A stretch of 64,000 nt of DNA from Riptortus pedestris (Eukaryota > Arthropoda > Insecta > Hemiptera > Alydidae): assembly GCA_019009955.1 (NCBI GenBank), contig CM032233.1, forward strand, positions 113,848,501-113,912,500. Reading direction: 5' to 3'. The first letter of the stretch is position 1, and each line of letters opens with the position of its first letter. The notes below the pieces were generated by a model. The model worked only from the letters and a program-made list of their open reading frames with translations. It was not told the origin of the DNA and ran no database searches. The translations under genes and the position numbers were made by a program. Positions 12,890-24,243 of the stretch are shown here, piece by piece.

Positions 12890-13046
12890 ATTATTTATTT
12901 ACGTCCACTTTTTACAACTACGGCTAATTGGGTCTATAGGTTACTACCCTTTTCTAGCCAGGGTGGGATGAAGGATTTTATTTAATGAGATTTACCATGT
13001 GAAATTATGACCAATGCTTTAACTCACAATGCTAACCCTAGCCCCT
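12890..13046 (-). mobile_element. tRNA-derived SINE copy with internal deletion
   Basis: Minus-strand copy with intact tail (TTATTTATTTACGTCCACTT on the plus strand) and head (TTAACTCACAATGCTAACCC), but the B box and adjacent GCCCAGGCGGGAATC segment are deleted, joining body directly to head near 12988. Confidence 0.8.
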
Positions 13047-13099
13047 ATATGTATTCAAGTACTTGCTTTAATGGACTCGAAAGTATTAGCAGTTTCTTA

Positions 13100-13450
13100 A
13101 TGGTGGCGCTGATGAACGGTGAAGAGTTTGAGCCGAGAGCCAATGCAGGTAAGGGCGGGTGGTCGCTCCGGGATCGATGTGAAAAAGACAAACGGCTTTA
13201 ATGTTTTATTCAGGCAGGACTCGGGACCGGAATCGGCAACTGAAATAGCATTTAGTGAGGGAAGTAGTCGACCCTAGCCTTTGACGTTTTCTTATTACCA
13301 TAATGGTAACGACACGGTTCTTGTTTCTCATTGTTGGCTTCTTTGCCTTTCGGTCTCGATGCCGCTTTCCTAAGGGTTCTGCGCCATCGGCAACTTGTAA
13401 CGCAAGCTCTTTCTCTGTTTAACTCAAAAACGGAAAGCTCCTTTCCTTCA
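13100..13450. other. GC-richer non-repeat block
   Basis: A stretch of higher GC with no match to repeats in this window. A plus frame ending at 13201 is open but has no domain. It could be regulatory DNA of the T-box locus; evidence is compositional only. Confidence 0.25.
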
Positions 13451-16140
13451 GTTACGTCTTAAGTTCAATAAATACTATTAATGGGGCTTCGAATTTTAAA
13501 ATGAACAGAGTTATAATGGCTGCAGGTTGAATGTGTTATAAGGGAACTAATAAAACAATGATGAGCCTGAAAAACCTTTTAATCACCAATTGAAAAGTCT
13601 GGGAGTAAACTAAAATGACAATGCTAACTGATTCCTTCAAAGAAGTTGTATAGGAATTAAATAATTTCTTGAAACAAAAAGCTATTGAGCTTCACAATCA
13701 TGCTACACAGTGGCTACCACAAAAAGATTTCCTACAGAAAAAGAACGGTCAGTGATGGACCTGTACAGATATTGATAAACTAAATAGAGCACTTTAACGA
13801 CAATGCTATCAACTTCCGCTGATTAGAAGAGTAACCATTTTTCGATGCTTGCTTCTAATGTAGGTTTTGAAAAGTGAAGAATCAAGTGGTTTTACGAGTA
13901 TTCTAACACTCTACTTCTTTATTTGTCCATTGATTGGAAATTTAACGCTGTCTATTTATTCTAAAGCCCTGTCACTCCTAAGTTCGGACTCCAGTAGCAA
14001 TGTGTTTTATCCAATTCTTAATCCGATGTGAATTGTTGCAATTTCAAACGGAAGTTAACTCTTACATTAGAGGAATAACTAGAACTTTTTCCACTTTCAC
14101 GTTGGAAATCATAAGGGTTCTAAAAAGGGGGAGAGGGGTAAAAAGTAAACATCAGTTTGAACTATGATTTTAGAAGCCTTGGACAATCCACCACTTTGCG
14201 ATCGATCTATACCACTATCGCGTTAATGGCTTCTGTTACAAAGTAAAACGTCTGTTAGTTCATTTATATGTAGTCATACATTTATATGTGTTCTTTTTAA
14301 GTTATGTTACAATTTATTATACTGTATCGCACCAGCACTGGTAGTACGACATGTTAAGAAACATTAAGTGACCTAAGGGTTTTCAATGTCTCTAATCGCA
14401 TTAGGAGTAGTTCTTTAAGACCGGTGATTATGTAAGAGGAAGCTTCGACAGTCGTTTAAAAAAAAAAATTGTTTGATGGGAAAAAACATGAGCAAAAACA
14501 TGATATTTCAGATTTTTTTTGCATTGCTGGGCTACTATTTTGAATTCGCGCGTGGTCATTAATCAGTATAAAACAACATTAAGAAAGCATGGTATTTCTG
14601 AATTAGTAAGACCGGAATCAGGTCCTCAATTTCAAGTGAAAACTTAAAAAAAAAATGGCCACAGTCACAAGCGTGGCCCACACATACACCAATCAAATAA
14701 AGTAGCAGTGAATATCGTAAAATACATTTCAAAGAATGATTAAGATCCATATTAGGACCCTGAATAAATCGTAATATCCTATTACCGGTATAAGAGAATT
14801 CCAACAATACTACAGACCAACACAATTAATTTCCAGCCTTCAAAAAGACTCTCCATGGTAAGGGGACTTAACCTTTCTGGTAAATGATAAAACGTTAAAT
14901 ACTGATGAATAAGTGTGGAAACAAGACTTTTTCTTTAAAAAAAGGTCGAATTCCCTTAGGATAAGATAAATCACAAAGTTACTGAGTCCCAACTGAAAAA
15001 AAGATTGATTTTAAAATACTTATCAATAATTTAATTCTTAAAAAAATAACATACGAAGAGGTTGTTCGTGCCATAGACGAAACACTAGAAATGAAAGCAA
15101 GAATAAAGTATCTAAGTAGACGAACTAGCTGAGAAGTTGTTGAACCAACCTAGGAAGAAGAAGGATATCAATCATACACGGAAACCAACCAGGAGAGTTT
15201 AAAGAGAACATGGAAGAATCTATTTCTAGATTCACTTCAATATTCTAAGGAGCACTATCAGAAGTTAATCTTCCTAGGTTCAGGAAAACTCCAAGAAAAC
15301 AAAAAGGCATTTATACGTAGAAGCAAGATGTTTGGTAGTTTAAGTTGCCCATTCTTAGTAACATGGTTTTTGGTTATAAAAATAAAGACCATTCTTCATT
15401 TACTTTTAAGCTGCGAAGAAACTCTTAATAGTTCAAATATTTAAACATCTACTCAGAGAGATTCTTTGAATGATTATAGATTAAAGGATGGCAATACATG
15501 CGAATACTGACCTCTGCTTTCAACATCCACCCTTGGTATTGTGAACGACTCACGAAAAGATTAATGCGATAACAAACTATTGATATGAACGCCTCGTACA
15601 TACAAGGAAGAGAATTCTAAAATGCCATCTACTTAGCCCTCTCTTAATGGCAGGCAACCCGTTCTCTCTCCTGGTCATTGAAAGTAACGACGTGAATTCA
15701 ACTGGAATTTACTTAGCCACTGATTATTCACTGACTTAATAAGATCGTTGCAAATCAGTCTGACATAATGGAATTCTTCAGCACTCAGAGCAGCATAATG
15801 AACAAAAAGAGGTTCCATAAGTATTATTTAATTCATACTCCATTATAATAAAATGGATAATTTTACACCTTATAACATCATTAATGAGTTTAGAGCATTC
15901 AATTATGATGTAAATAGGATGGATGTTATGAAAATTAAAAATAGAAAGTGAAAAAAAAAGTACATGAAATATAACTGATAATTTAATTAATATAATGCCC
16001 TTCAATTGTGTTTTTGTGCGTTTTATATAGTTCTTTGTGTATTTGTGTTTCAGACTTAAGTAAAACCCACTCCTGCTTACATAATTTATACTTTGGGCTG
16101 TAATACCATAAATCTTACATTTCTAATATTCTTTAGAGAC
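13451..16140. other. Unique AT-rich sequence
   Basis: No gene or shared repeat recognised. The segment 15045-15420 is purine-rich on the plus strand, but its translations are broken by stops and match nothing I recognise. Confidence 0.45.
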
Positions 16141-16354
16141 ACAGGTTAACAAAGTGAGTTAAAGGTGTTGGTGTTAATGTCACTTGGTAAACCAAGAATC
16201 TTAGTTTGATTCTGAATCGGGCAAAGAAATTTATTTAGTAACGAACTCTTTAAATAAGTAAAATCCTTAGACCCACCCTGGCTAGAATATGGTGGTAACC
16301 TATAGATAACCCACCCGAATTAGCCGTAGTAGCACAAAGTGGACGTGAATAAAT
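16141..16354 (+). mobile_element. tRNA-derived SINE, diverged copy
   Basis: Head ACAGGTTAACAAAGTGAGTT, degenerate B box AGTTTGATTCTGAATCGGGC, body AACCTATAGATAACCCACCC and tail GTGGACGTGAATAAATT. More substitutions than in the other copies suggest an older insertion. Confidence 0.75.
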
Positions 16355-16396
16355 TACCTAACATTGTTTACGTAGGATTCTAACTAAGGAAGAACT

Positions 16397-16709
16397 ACAT
16401 GAGATAAGCACGAGTGGGGGTTTACTGAAGGCCGGAAACTAAAAAATGCAAATATCTCTGTCAATAATCAAGATAGTGAAAAAATGTACATAGCAACATT
16501 TATAGAACATTACATTTGCAATCAGATTAGTTCTATACAATTTCCCGATCCGACGCATAATAACGGAGACATTAAGAATTTTCGAAATCCCCCCTCTCAC
16601 TGGTCAGATTTCAGCTATTAACGAAATTGATCTTTAGTTCTACATAAAACGTTTAAATATCGAGTTTGGTAGGATCAAACAAAAATTACGACCGGTAGAG
16701 CGCTAACAG

Positions 16710-16751
<42 letters not shown>

Positions 16752-16875
16752 TTGAGCGGACCTCATTTTCGTCATCTTTCTAGGTAGGATCGATGGACAT
16801 TTGAGGAAATTTTTCGGAAGTCGCGTCATGAGTACAATATCAAAAGCTGATTTCTCTCAAGGGAAATCTGCTAAT
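16397..16875 (-). mobile_element. Helentron-like element, 5' part (copy B)
   Basis: Minus-strand copy. From high to low coordinates: the 5' palindrome with GCAGATTTCCC (about 16855-16875), the GCGACTTCC/TCATGAC block, (TA)n at 16715-16748, the core with CGCTAACAG and CCCCTCTCACTGGTC, and GCAAATATCTC. It stops within the middle of the element; the 3' hairpin end is absent. Confidence 0.8.
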
Positions 16876-17044
16876 AGGATCCTTTGGTCTTCCAAATTAT
16901 AACTGCAGCCCCTAGCTGTAATTAAGATTATAAGTAATTCTATTTTATTTTAATTAGGTATACTTAAGGACTAGTTTTGGTAATAAATGCTTGTTGAATT
17001 AAATAAACACAGGTGTTTAATGTAGATATTAAAAAGTATAGAAT

Positions 17045-17072
17045 AGCAAATTTCCCTTAAGGGAAAACTGCT
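17045..17072. repeat. Solo 5' palindrome of the Helentron-like family
   Basis: AGCAAATTTCCCTTAAGGG followed by AAAACTGCT is the family's terminal palindrome with flanking GCA/TGC, but no core sequence follows on either side. It may be a decayed or abortive 5' end. Confidence 0.5.
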
Positions 17073-18323
17073 AATAGAGTAGAATAATAAATGATGTCGT
17101 TTGATAGACGTTCCAGAAAAATCACTCCACCTCAGCTCCGGCGAGCCGGGAATTGTAACTAATTTAGTTTCAATTTTGTTTATTCAGTCTGTAAAATGTT
17201 TTGCAATGTGCTCATTGAATTACTCAAACACAGGCAGAAAATGACCAAAAGGAATTACATTGTGTGGATATATGGTAGAGATGTTAGATGACATATACGA
17301 TAACTGAAGATTGATTAAAACGTTATCCACTGTCTATTATGGTCATCAAAGTAATTCTATTCTGCAATTATCATATACAACATACAATGTTATAGCAACA
17401 ATGACAACCCTATATTCTCATTATCAACTTCAAACAAATGTTTGTGATCCACATCAACTCAGTCAAACGTCCACAATATGCTATCAGTTTAATTTATTTA
17501 TAGCCTCCTTGCCCCCCCCCCACGCTAAAAAAAACAACAAAAAAAGGTTTTTAACATACTATTTAGTAAATTAAAACATGATGCGATTATAAATCATATT
17601 CACATTCATAATGTGATAACCTGTAACATTATATAAATGGCTCAATCGTACCTGTAGATCAGATGATAAGTATCCGCGTTCGAAATGTAGTAGGTGCGGA
17701 AATATTTCAATTATATAAAAAATGATCGAGTAGCTATTTACTTCTTATCTCTCGGCATTCTATTTAGTATACATAACATTCACATTTCAAATATGGTGTA
17801 AGTATAAACTTAATTACTATAGGATTTCTGAACGTTTATACATGATTTAAGGTGTACTGGGCTTAAAGATAAAATGTTTTCCGTATTAGATTTGAGGAAT
17901 TCTGTGATATGATGGAATTCTAGCTATTGCAGCAATCCACGTTTCACGTTAATGTACTGGTCCAAAAATGAAGAATCTTACAGTAAGTGAGGTATTGCAT
18001 TTAGAATTTATTAATGTTTTGTTTTACAATGTGTCTGTATTAGGGAATTAAAGTTATAGATTATTAATAGTTAAATAAATTTCGTGCTAATTATTAAACA
18101 AAACAGTAATTTGTCTAGAGATTCAAAGACAATTAACGTCAATACCTTTTGCCACGTATCACTTCAATTTTAATATTCTCAATCCTAAATCGTATCCCAA
18201 GCCTTTCTTACCATTCAGTTTCAAATAGTAGAACTTACATAAATGTGAATGAGGTGAACTCTCCATTCGATCAAATGCAGTGCAAACGCATTTCCTTATG
18301 GCCTAAAGACCTGGAAAGAGTAG
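17073..18323. other. Unique AT-rich sequence
   Basis: No supported gene. A run of nine C's lies near 17511. The open frame 17311-17574 has no domain. Confidence 0.45.
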
Positions 18324-18376
18324 CTTCCAGCAGACTGACGGACCTCAATATGAACGGGGATCTGTGGTCAGTTCAC
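18324..18376 (+). pseudogene. Diverged copy of the coding-like stretch at 46097
   Basis: This segment aligns with about 46097-46149, sharing CCAG.AGACTGACGGACC and TCTGTGGTCAG, with a one-base length difference that shifts frame. Read from TTC it gives FQQTDGPQYERG against LQKTDGPDYTRG at the other site. It ends within a few bases of the start of the Helentron-like copy at 18384. The family is unknown to me. Confidence 0.5.
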
Positions 18377-18383
18377 TTAGTGA

Positions 18384-18493
18384 CTGATAAGGGAAATCAG
18401 CTATTGAGGCTGTAATAATGACGCGATTTTCGAAAAATTGTCTCAAATAATCCTACTCAGAAGATGACAAAAATGAGTTCCTTTCAAAGTTAG

Positions 18494-18554
<61 letters not shown>

Positions 18555-19326
18555 GCCTTTCTGTTAAGTTCTAGCGTTTGAAATTTTTGTTTGTTCGTTA
18601 CCAAATTGGATATTTAATCGTTTTATGTAAAAAGAAAGATTTAGTTCGTTATTGGCATTGGGAGGGGGAGGGGGGTTGAAAATTTGAAATATCTCCATTA
18701 CTATAAGTCGGATCGAAAATTACATTACCTATAAATGTTGTTATATAAATTCTTTCTCTATCTCAAATATTAACTGAGATATTTGCATTTTATAGTTTTC
18801 AGCCATCATTACACGTTATGAATAAGCCAACGTATCATGAACCGTCTTATATCAAGCTGAAACACCAAATATTGTCTTCAACAAATCGTGTATAGTTGAA
18901 TACATGTAAATACATTCGGACCCCCCCCCCCGTTTTTTGTTCTTAGATTAATAAAATTAGAGTGAGATAAACGTTATTCTGGTTCATTGTTACATTAATT
19001 ACAGGAGTAGGTAAAATAAATAAATTTCAATAAAATTAATATATTATATTCAGATATATTTATGTAATTGTTTTCTTTTCGGTCAAGCGTATCCCTATCT
19101 TTCAGCTCTGACATGTTGGGTGACGTGTTTGTTTACAATTAAAAAAACTTTCTGTTGTAGAAGTTAGTACAACGCAAATTGACTGAAAGATTTCTCACTT
19201 AATATTCACTTGTATTTTTCACTTAATATTCACGGTGGTATTAAGAGTAAGTCGATTTATCTATTGTAAAACTTCACAAGGGAAATCTGCTTAGTTTACG
19301 CAGCCTCTGCGAGACAGATTTTTTTC
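18384..19326 (+). mobile_element. Helentron-like element, near full length (copy D)
   Basis: Starts GATAAGGGAAATCAGCTATTG (outer half of the palindrome missing), then ATGACGCGATTTTCG, (TA)n at 18497-18551, the core, a C10 run near 18920 and the long-form 3' half (TTATATTCAGATATATTTATG, then TTCACTTAATATTCACGGTG). It ends in TCACAAGGGAAATCTGC and hairpin GCAGCCTCTGC. At about 940 bases it represents the long subfamily. No ORF. Confidence 0.85.
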
Positions 19327-20319
19327 CAGTAATGGGAATCTGGAAGTAGTTTCTGCCGAGCAAGAAGAGATAGCCTATTACATAGTAGGATTTATGAAGC
19401 ATTTATAAATGTATTTATTGCTGGACAATCTGGAATCGATACAATCAATGTAAGTACAGAGTTTGCCTCTTCATAAAGAATAGAAAAAGAATATACTGAA
19501 TAAAAAAATTGTTATAACTTGAACTTGTGTATTTATTGAGTGGTATATGAAAAGTATTTTCCACTACTGACTACCAAGAAATATGAATCAGGGGATCACA
19601 AGTTTCTAACACGCCAGTTATTTATAAAGCAATATTTGAGGGACGCCGCCCTCCCATAGGGGAAGGGGAGAAATTGAATGTGTCCTTTATGGAAAGTTGT
19701 ATGGATCGATTCGATAGTGTATTGTGTGAGCGGTGAGTTTGCCTTGTAGAGAGGGTGTGGTTCTTCAGCCCGGTTCACGCAATACTACCATCCCCAATAA
19801 TGACTAGATCAACATTATCTCCAAGTCTACCACCCCCCTCCCTAACACAGAAAACTCCTTTCATCCCTTTCCTACATCTATCCCATTGATCCTAACTCCC
19901 TCTCACCACCATATGGCTAAATCCGATGATAATCCTCTAAAGATACTCGGAATTTCTATACCCAGACAAGAACGGTAATTGGGAAAACACTTACTTATTG
20001 ACGACAAGCTTCCATATTTGGTTGTAAACGTAGTATCCTATTTCTGAGCTATGATTAATGAATTCAAGTACCCTACACAAGAGCCTTAACTAATATGACC
20101 TCTGAAAAGCCTGTTTCATGTTCATATTCAAAAAAAAAAATTCAGAAACTGCAATTCACATTTGAACGAAAGTTAACAGGGATAATTCGCCTTTAAAGCA
20201 CCAGATTACTTGGTAAATCAAATAAAGGGTTGGTGCCGCCTGTATAAATGATACTGTAGTCATACCGGTACGGTGAAGAACGTCGTCAGTGGCTGATGGT
20301 CGAGTACAGTTGGCATTTT
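19327..20319. other. No gene recognised; possible 3' flank of the Penelope-like remnant
   Basis: The part nearest 20156-20319 lies just downstream (minus strand) of the Penelope-like remnant and may belong to its 3' region. The minus frames 19596-19778 and 20156-20356 have no domain. Confidence 0.35.
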
Positions 20320-20348
20320 GCTTTCGATGCGATAGCATTATCTTCAAG
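20320..20348 (-). other. Hairpin + CGAAA motif 3' of Penelope-like remnant
   Basis: On the minus strand it reads CTTGAAGATAATGC, TATC, GCATCGAAAGC: a short stem with a small loop, preceded by TGAAGA and followed by GAAA. The same GATGC/GCATC stem and GAAAGCGC follow-on occur at 324-414 and 37500-37591. The arrangement C-U-G-A-N-G-A, stem, G-A-A-A is that of a hammerhead ribozyme core, which Penelope-like elements are known to carry; here the core is CTTGAAGA, so activity is doubtful. Confidence 0.45.
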
Positions 20349-20423
20349 CCCGTCAAAAGTTGTACTGAGTTAGTTGTCCGTTAGTAAGTAGGATCTATAC
20401 GTCTGTTATCTATATTACCTTGT

Positions 20424-20720
20424 TTATGTTTTAGTCCGGGTCTGTTTATTTACATCTTTGATCATCGTCGCTTCGTGCGTGTGACCGTCCGTCTTTCGTT
20501 TGTTATTCCGTTCAAGTAGTTGAAATGGTCTTAATATCGTGCCTGAGCTAGTGTTGAGCTGTTTATTTATAATATCCCCGTTGAACGTCCGTTGTTTGTA
20601 AATCTCCTTGTTCTCTAGTATGTGCAATCTCCGTCCTATTGTTTGTCTGTGTAGGAGTTTCATATTGTCGAATATATTTGTAGGGTCGTGGCAGTGGTCG
20701 TTCAAATTTTGTTTGAAATT
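20424..20720 (-). pseudogene. Penelope-like element, C-terminal remnant
   Basis: The minus-strand frame 20424-20786 contains, at residues 24-78 of 120, FKQNLNDHCHDPTNIFDNMK, LLHRQTIGRRLHILENKEIY and IINKQLN. This is the tail of the GIY-YIG endonuclease region of Penelope-like retroelements (family form: F-x-x-H-L...H, then M-x-I-L-H-x-x-x-K-G-x-x-L-x-x-L-E-x-x-E-I-Y). The first 20 or so residues of the frame come from a Helentron-like fragment and are not part of it. Reverse transcriptase and the GIY-YIG catalytic core are absent, so it is a truncated, dead copy. Recognition is from sequence character only. Confidence 0.65.
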
Positions 20721-20721
20721 G

Positions 20722-20803
20722 AAAATTGCATTGCCTATAAATGCTGTTATGTGCATTCTTTCAAATATTAACCGAGATATTTGCATTTTTTAATTTTCAG
20801 CCT
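20722..20803 (+). mobile_element. Helentron-like internal fragment (copy E)
   Basis: About 80 bases match the middle of the family: ATTGCATTGCCTATAAATG, then CAAATATTAACCGAGATATT, then TTTTCAGCCT. Both ends are missing. It abuts the Penelope-like remnant. Confidence 0.75.
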
Positions 20804-22009
20804 AGTGCTAGTAGTCCAGTTCACTTTAAAATATGTATAAATGTTACCCTGTAGCCAATTCTTTTATATTTACATGTCATTATAAAGTGTATTAAATAAC
20901 GCCATCATAGATTGAGTTATGGATATGCTTAGAGAAAAAACGAGGAAATAGTTTTAATATTTTTTTATTAAAGGGAAAAGTTGTTGAAACCTACTGCGAT
21001 TCGGATTCGGGGAAATAGACGATCTGAATTACTGCTAGGACTGATCTGATTAGCTGTGTCTTCTTTCGCAATGTCATCCCCCAAATAAATAAATAAACAC
21101 TACCCTCAGCCTTCGGAAGGGTGCAGGTAAAGATAGCTGGACGTGCGACTGCAGACAGGGTCTAATGTTAGCTGAGGTCCCAATGTCTTTTTCTTTGGCA
21201 CATGAACAACAAATAAACGTTTAATAAGATTCTGAACAGAATATCCTCCTGTAGTATTCATTTATTGGCCGTCAATACGGCGAGTTACTAGGTGAATCAA
21301 TACTATTAATTCTTAGACAACTTTAGTATCAAATATTCGCCAAACACGCACTAACCATCCAACTTCAATAGCCTCTCGGTCTAAGGTAACTCCAAAGTGA
21401 ATTTTATAAGTGAAGACAGATTGTAACGTCAGGAAAGAAATAATTTATTACTCTGATTTGAAACGCTTTCCCTTACAAAAAGATTTTCTTCTTCCTTAAA
21501 GGATCTTGTAAAAAATATTTTCCGAAGAGTTTAGAATAAATTAAAGCCAATTATCATTTAATTTTATCCCTCTAGCCTTTTTGGCAGAGTGGGCTGATTT
21601 TATACAACTCTTATTTAATTCAACGTTGCTCCGAAGTAAATAATGCAAAACTGTAGGTTGAGAGAGCCAAAGCGAATTACTATTCAGTTCATTCTCGTTA
21701 TGAGAGCAATATTTTTCGAATATAAAAGTAGGACAATACAGAAAGAGATATTAGGAATCATTTACAATTCAATGAGGGGCTCTATCGAAAGGGATGAGTT
21801 GCGGGAAGGGGGTGAACAGCCAAAGCCCTTCCCACCCACAAACTTTCCACAGCAGATGGGCTTCACCCAAATGGTTTTAACAAGTTTTCCCTCATCCTCA
21901 CTCACTTCATTAATTCTAAAACACTTCCTCTGTTTTTATTCACTTTTCTTTTCGGAGATAGCTGATTTCCCTGGAAGGAAATACCTAAGGATATTCAGCT
22001 GCATCTCTG
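20804..22009. other. No gene recognised
   Basis: The plus frame 21643-22020 (125 aa) has no domain that I recognise, and its last part runs into the LINE remnant. Confidence 0.4.
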
Positions 22010-22775
22010 CCTCTTTATAACAGTCAATAAAGGAGTCTCGTAAAGCGATAATATTGATTGCACTTAAATTGAGGCAACAATGGAAAAATGAAAACTCTGA
22101 AATAGAGCATACTTTGAGGGACAAATTTGAAGCTACGGAGTCCACGAACTTAAAATCTATTTCAAAATCTGTGTTGCTACAAGATGTGCGTATTTATCAT
22201 AACGAACAGACTGAACATATCAGCAGACTAATCACAGTATGTAAACAGAAAAATGTAACAGTGTCAATAGAATCGATAAAAGGACACCCGGGAAATTTAG
22301 GAAATGACACAGCAGACCCACTTGCAAATTCAGCTTCAAGAGACGAATCAATACTTATTACATATTCTAATCTTACTAAACAGAACATTAAAACACGTTT
22401 GAAGCTTATAAAATACGGACAAAAGATGGATAAACCCAACTAAAGGACGACAATTACATAAGTATGTATAAGAGACAACAAATAACACTTACCAATTCTA
22501 TACTACTACAATTTATATCAGGAAATAGGCCTACAAAATGCTACTTGTACAAATTTAAACTCACGAACACAAATACATGCAAATGTGACAATATGACTGA
22601 ACAGACATATGACTGTACCACCTCTTATATGACTGTACATTACTTGACGGACCAAGAGCAACACTCATCAAGTACTTTAACTTACAAAACGAACTTGCCC
22701 GACGGGCAAACCGAAACTATTACTTACATGCACGCCTCAAGGGATACCTACATCAAGGGATTTATATAATCTTTT
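22010..22775 (+). pseudogene. LINE RNase H domain and ORF2 tail, decayed
   Basis: Two consecutive plus-strand frames, 22054-22443 and 22464-22769, read as the RNase H domain and C-terminal part of a Jockey/I-type LINE ORF2. In the first, residues 68-95 include VTVSIESIKGHPG and LGNDTADPLANSAS, the last RNase H motif (family G-H-x-G-I-x-G-N-E-x-A-D-x-L-A-K-x-A) with its Asp kept at residue 88. The second has LTNSILLQFISGNRPTKCYL and LTNTNTCKCDNMTEQTYDC, the post-RNase H Cys motif. Stops between and upstream frames show decay. It is a different LINE lineage from the copies at 2-3 kb. Confidence 0.85.
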
Positions 22776-22871
22776 TCTACATTTGTGTCATATACATTTT
22801 TTCGTAACTCATATATTAATTCCTACTTTCTGGTACTCAATCAGAATATGTGGCGAGATATCTAGTGTGTC

Positions 22872-22922
22872 TTACGTGGGAATTCGCCTAGTTTACGCAG
22901 TCCTTGCTTGAAGACCTTTTTA
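22872..22922 (+). mobile_element. Helentron-like 3' end fragment (copy G)
   Basis: TTACGTGGGAATTCGCCTAG, then TTTACGCAGTCCTTGC and GAAGACCTTTTT: the family 3' end with a decayed hairpin (ACGCAG/TTGCTT). Confidence 0.7.
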
Positions 22923-23326
22923 GTAGTCATCGATGAACCCACTTAGAAAGGAAAACGGTTTAGCGGAGAGGGTTTCTTGGAGCTGGGCAAGGGTGAGAAA
23001 GTTGCCCGGTTCGGGAGAGAGTGGATTATGGGGGGTGGGGGTGTGGGTGGAGAATACAGATGGGGTTAGGGGTTGAAAAGCTGTGTAAACTAATGAGGTT
23101 TAGCCACCAGCAGCAGGCGACCCCTGTCCCCCTAGACCGATAAAGATATTAATAGCGATAATCCTCTGTAGGATATAACCGACTACCCTGTATTGAAATA
23201 ATAGCCTCTCTTTGATGTACTCCCCTCCTCCTGTCTCCCTTCTTCCTCTATTCTGCGATGCACACTTTTTTTTCCTTTTCTTTTTTTTTATCACGTTTCA
23301 GGTACCGGCACATCACCCTTTGAATC

Positions 23327-23367
23327 GAGATTGTGTTATTCCTACTACCTTGTATAATAAAATTGCT
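23327..23367. repeat. Direct repeat, copy 1
   Basis: GAGATTGTGTTATTCCTACT and the following ACCTTGTATAATA are repeated at 24175-24243 with one insertion. The two copies bracket about 800 bases that include a hairpin-CGAAA repeat. Confidence 0.8.
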
Positions 23368-23892
23368 GATTAAGACCAAAAAGCCTTCCATGAGTGTAGT
23401 CACTCTGCACTCTATCAATTAGAAGTATACCAACACGTTTAATTCATTTTCAAATACCTACCATTTTACACAGTTTGTTCCGCTATTTAATGAAATAGAC
23501 TCTGCATTGTATAATTTTGTTTGTTTTTTCCTATATTACTTTATTTTTCAAGAAAAAAGCGAGTAAAACATCCGAAAGGAGGCCCTCCGACAGTAACTGA
23601 TGTAATAAGAAAAACCAGGCTGCTGTTCGAAAGAAAAATTGGCAATGATTGTAGTGGCTACGAATTACTGCTTCCGAGTTTAACTAACTCAATAAATTTA
23701 ATTATTATATTACGCATGTGATAAATAACAAAGATTCAATTTTTCATTGAATGTTTCCCTTAAGAGAAACTGTTACCGTAGATGTTATGATAAGACCTAA
23801 GCTTTTGGCTGTTCATGTTGATGCCATCGAAAAGAGTTACATCATCAGTTCTAATTAGAACAGACACTCACACATTATATATTTTGTTTAAG

Positions 23893-24072
23893 TATCAACG
23901 ACCTCCCCAGTGAGGACAGTCGCAACGAACTTAAAGAGGGATACGAGCTCTTCTGAAATAGATAACCCCAGAAGAGGTGGTATGTGAACCACGAAATATG
24001 TAGGGCAGTATGAATAAAATTTGAGCGAGAAAATTTTATTTATTGGTGAACCTTGCCATAAAACAATGAAGA
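23893..24072 (+). repeat. Hairpin-CGAAA-AATAAA repeat, second type
   Basis: It contains GAGGACAGTCGCAACGAAC, then CAGAAGAGGTGG, TATGTGAA, CCACGAAATATG, AGGGCAG and an AATAAA signal, then TTTATTGGTGAACC. The same ordered blocks occur in the palindrome at 32301-32645 and, inverted, at 40502-40611. The stem GTGG/CCAC immediately before GAAA parallels the first type of hairpin repeat. I infer Penelope-like or retrozyme origin. Confidence 0.6.
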
Positions 24073-24174
24073 ATATATAAAAAAAATGTTTAACGAAATT
24101 CCTTAATCAATAAAACTCGGAACCTTTTCCACGATTAGAATATATAACATCGTCAAAGTATATTGGCACAAGAA

Positions 24175-24243
24175 GAGATTGTGTTATTCCTACTACCTCG
24201 TATAACATAATTTTGAGTCGATCATATGTACAAAATTGCTTAT
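24175..24243. repeat. Direct repeat, copy 2
   Basis: Second copy of the 23327 repeat, with about 25 extra bases (AATTTTGAGTCGATCATATG region) before the common AAAATTGCTTA-type end. Confidence 0.8.

Noticed and set aside
15040..15420. Purine-rich stretch that looked like a retroelement ORF
   Set aside because: All frames are broken and no retroelement motif could be found.
17640..17710. tRNA-like piece (TAGATCAGATGATAAG, then CGTTCGAAAT)
   Set aside because: A-box-like and B-box-like motifs are only about ten bases apart, with no cloverleaf and no second copy seen.
21643..22020. 125-codon plus frame before the LINE
   Set aside because: No domain, and the composition changes midway; not supported as a gene or as LINE sequence.
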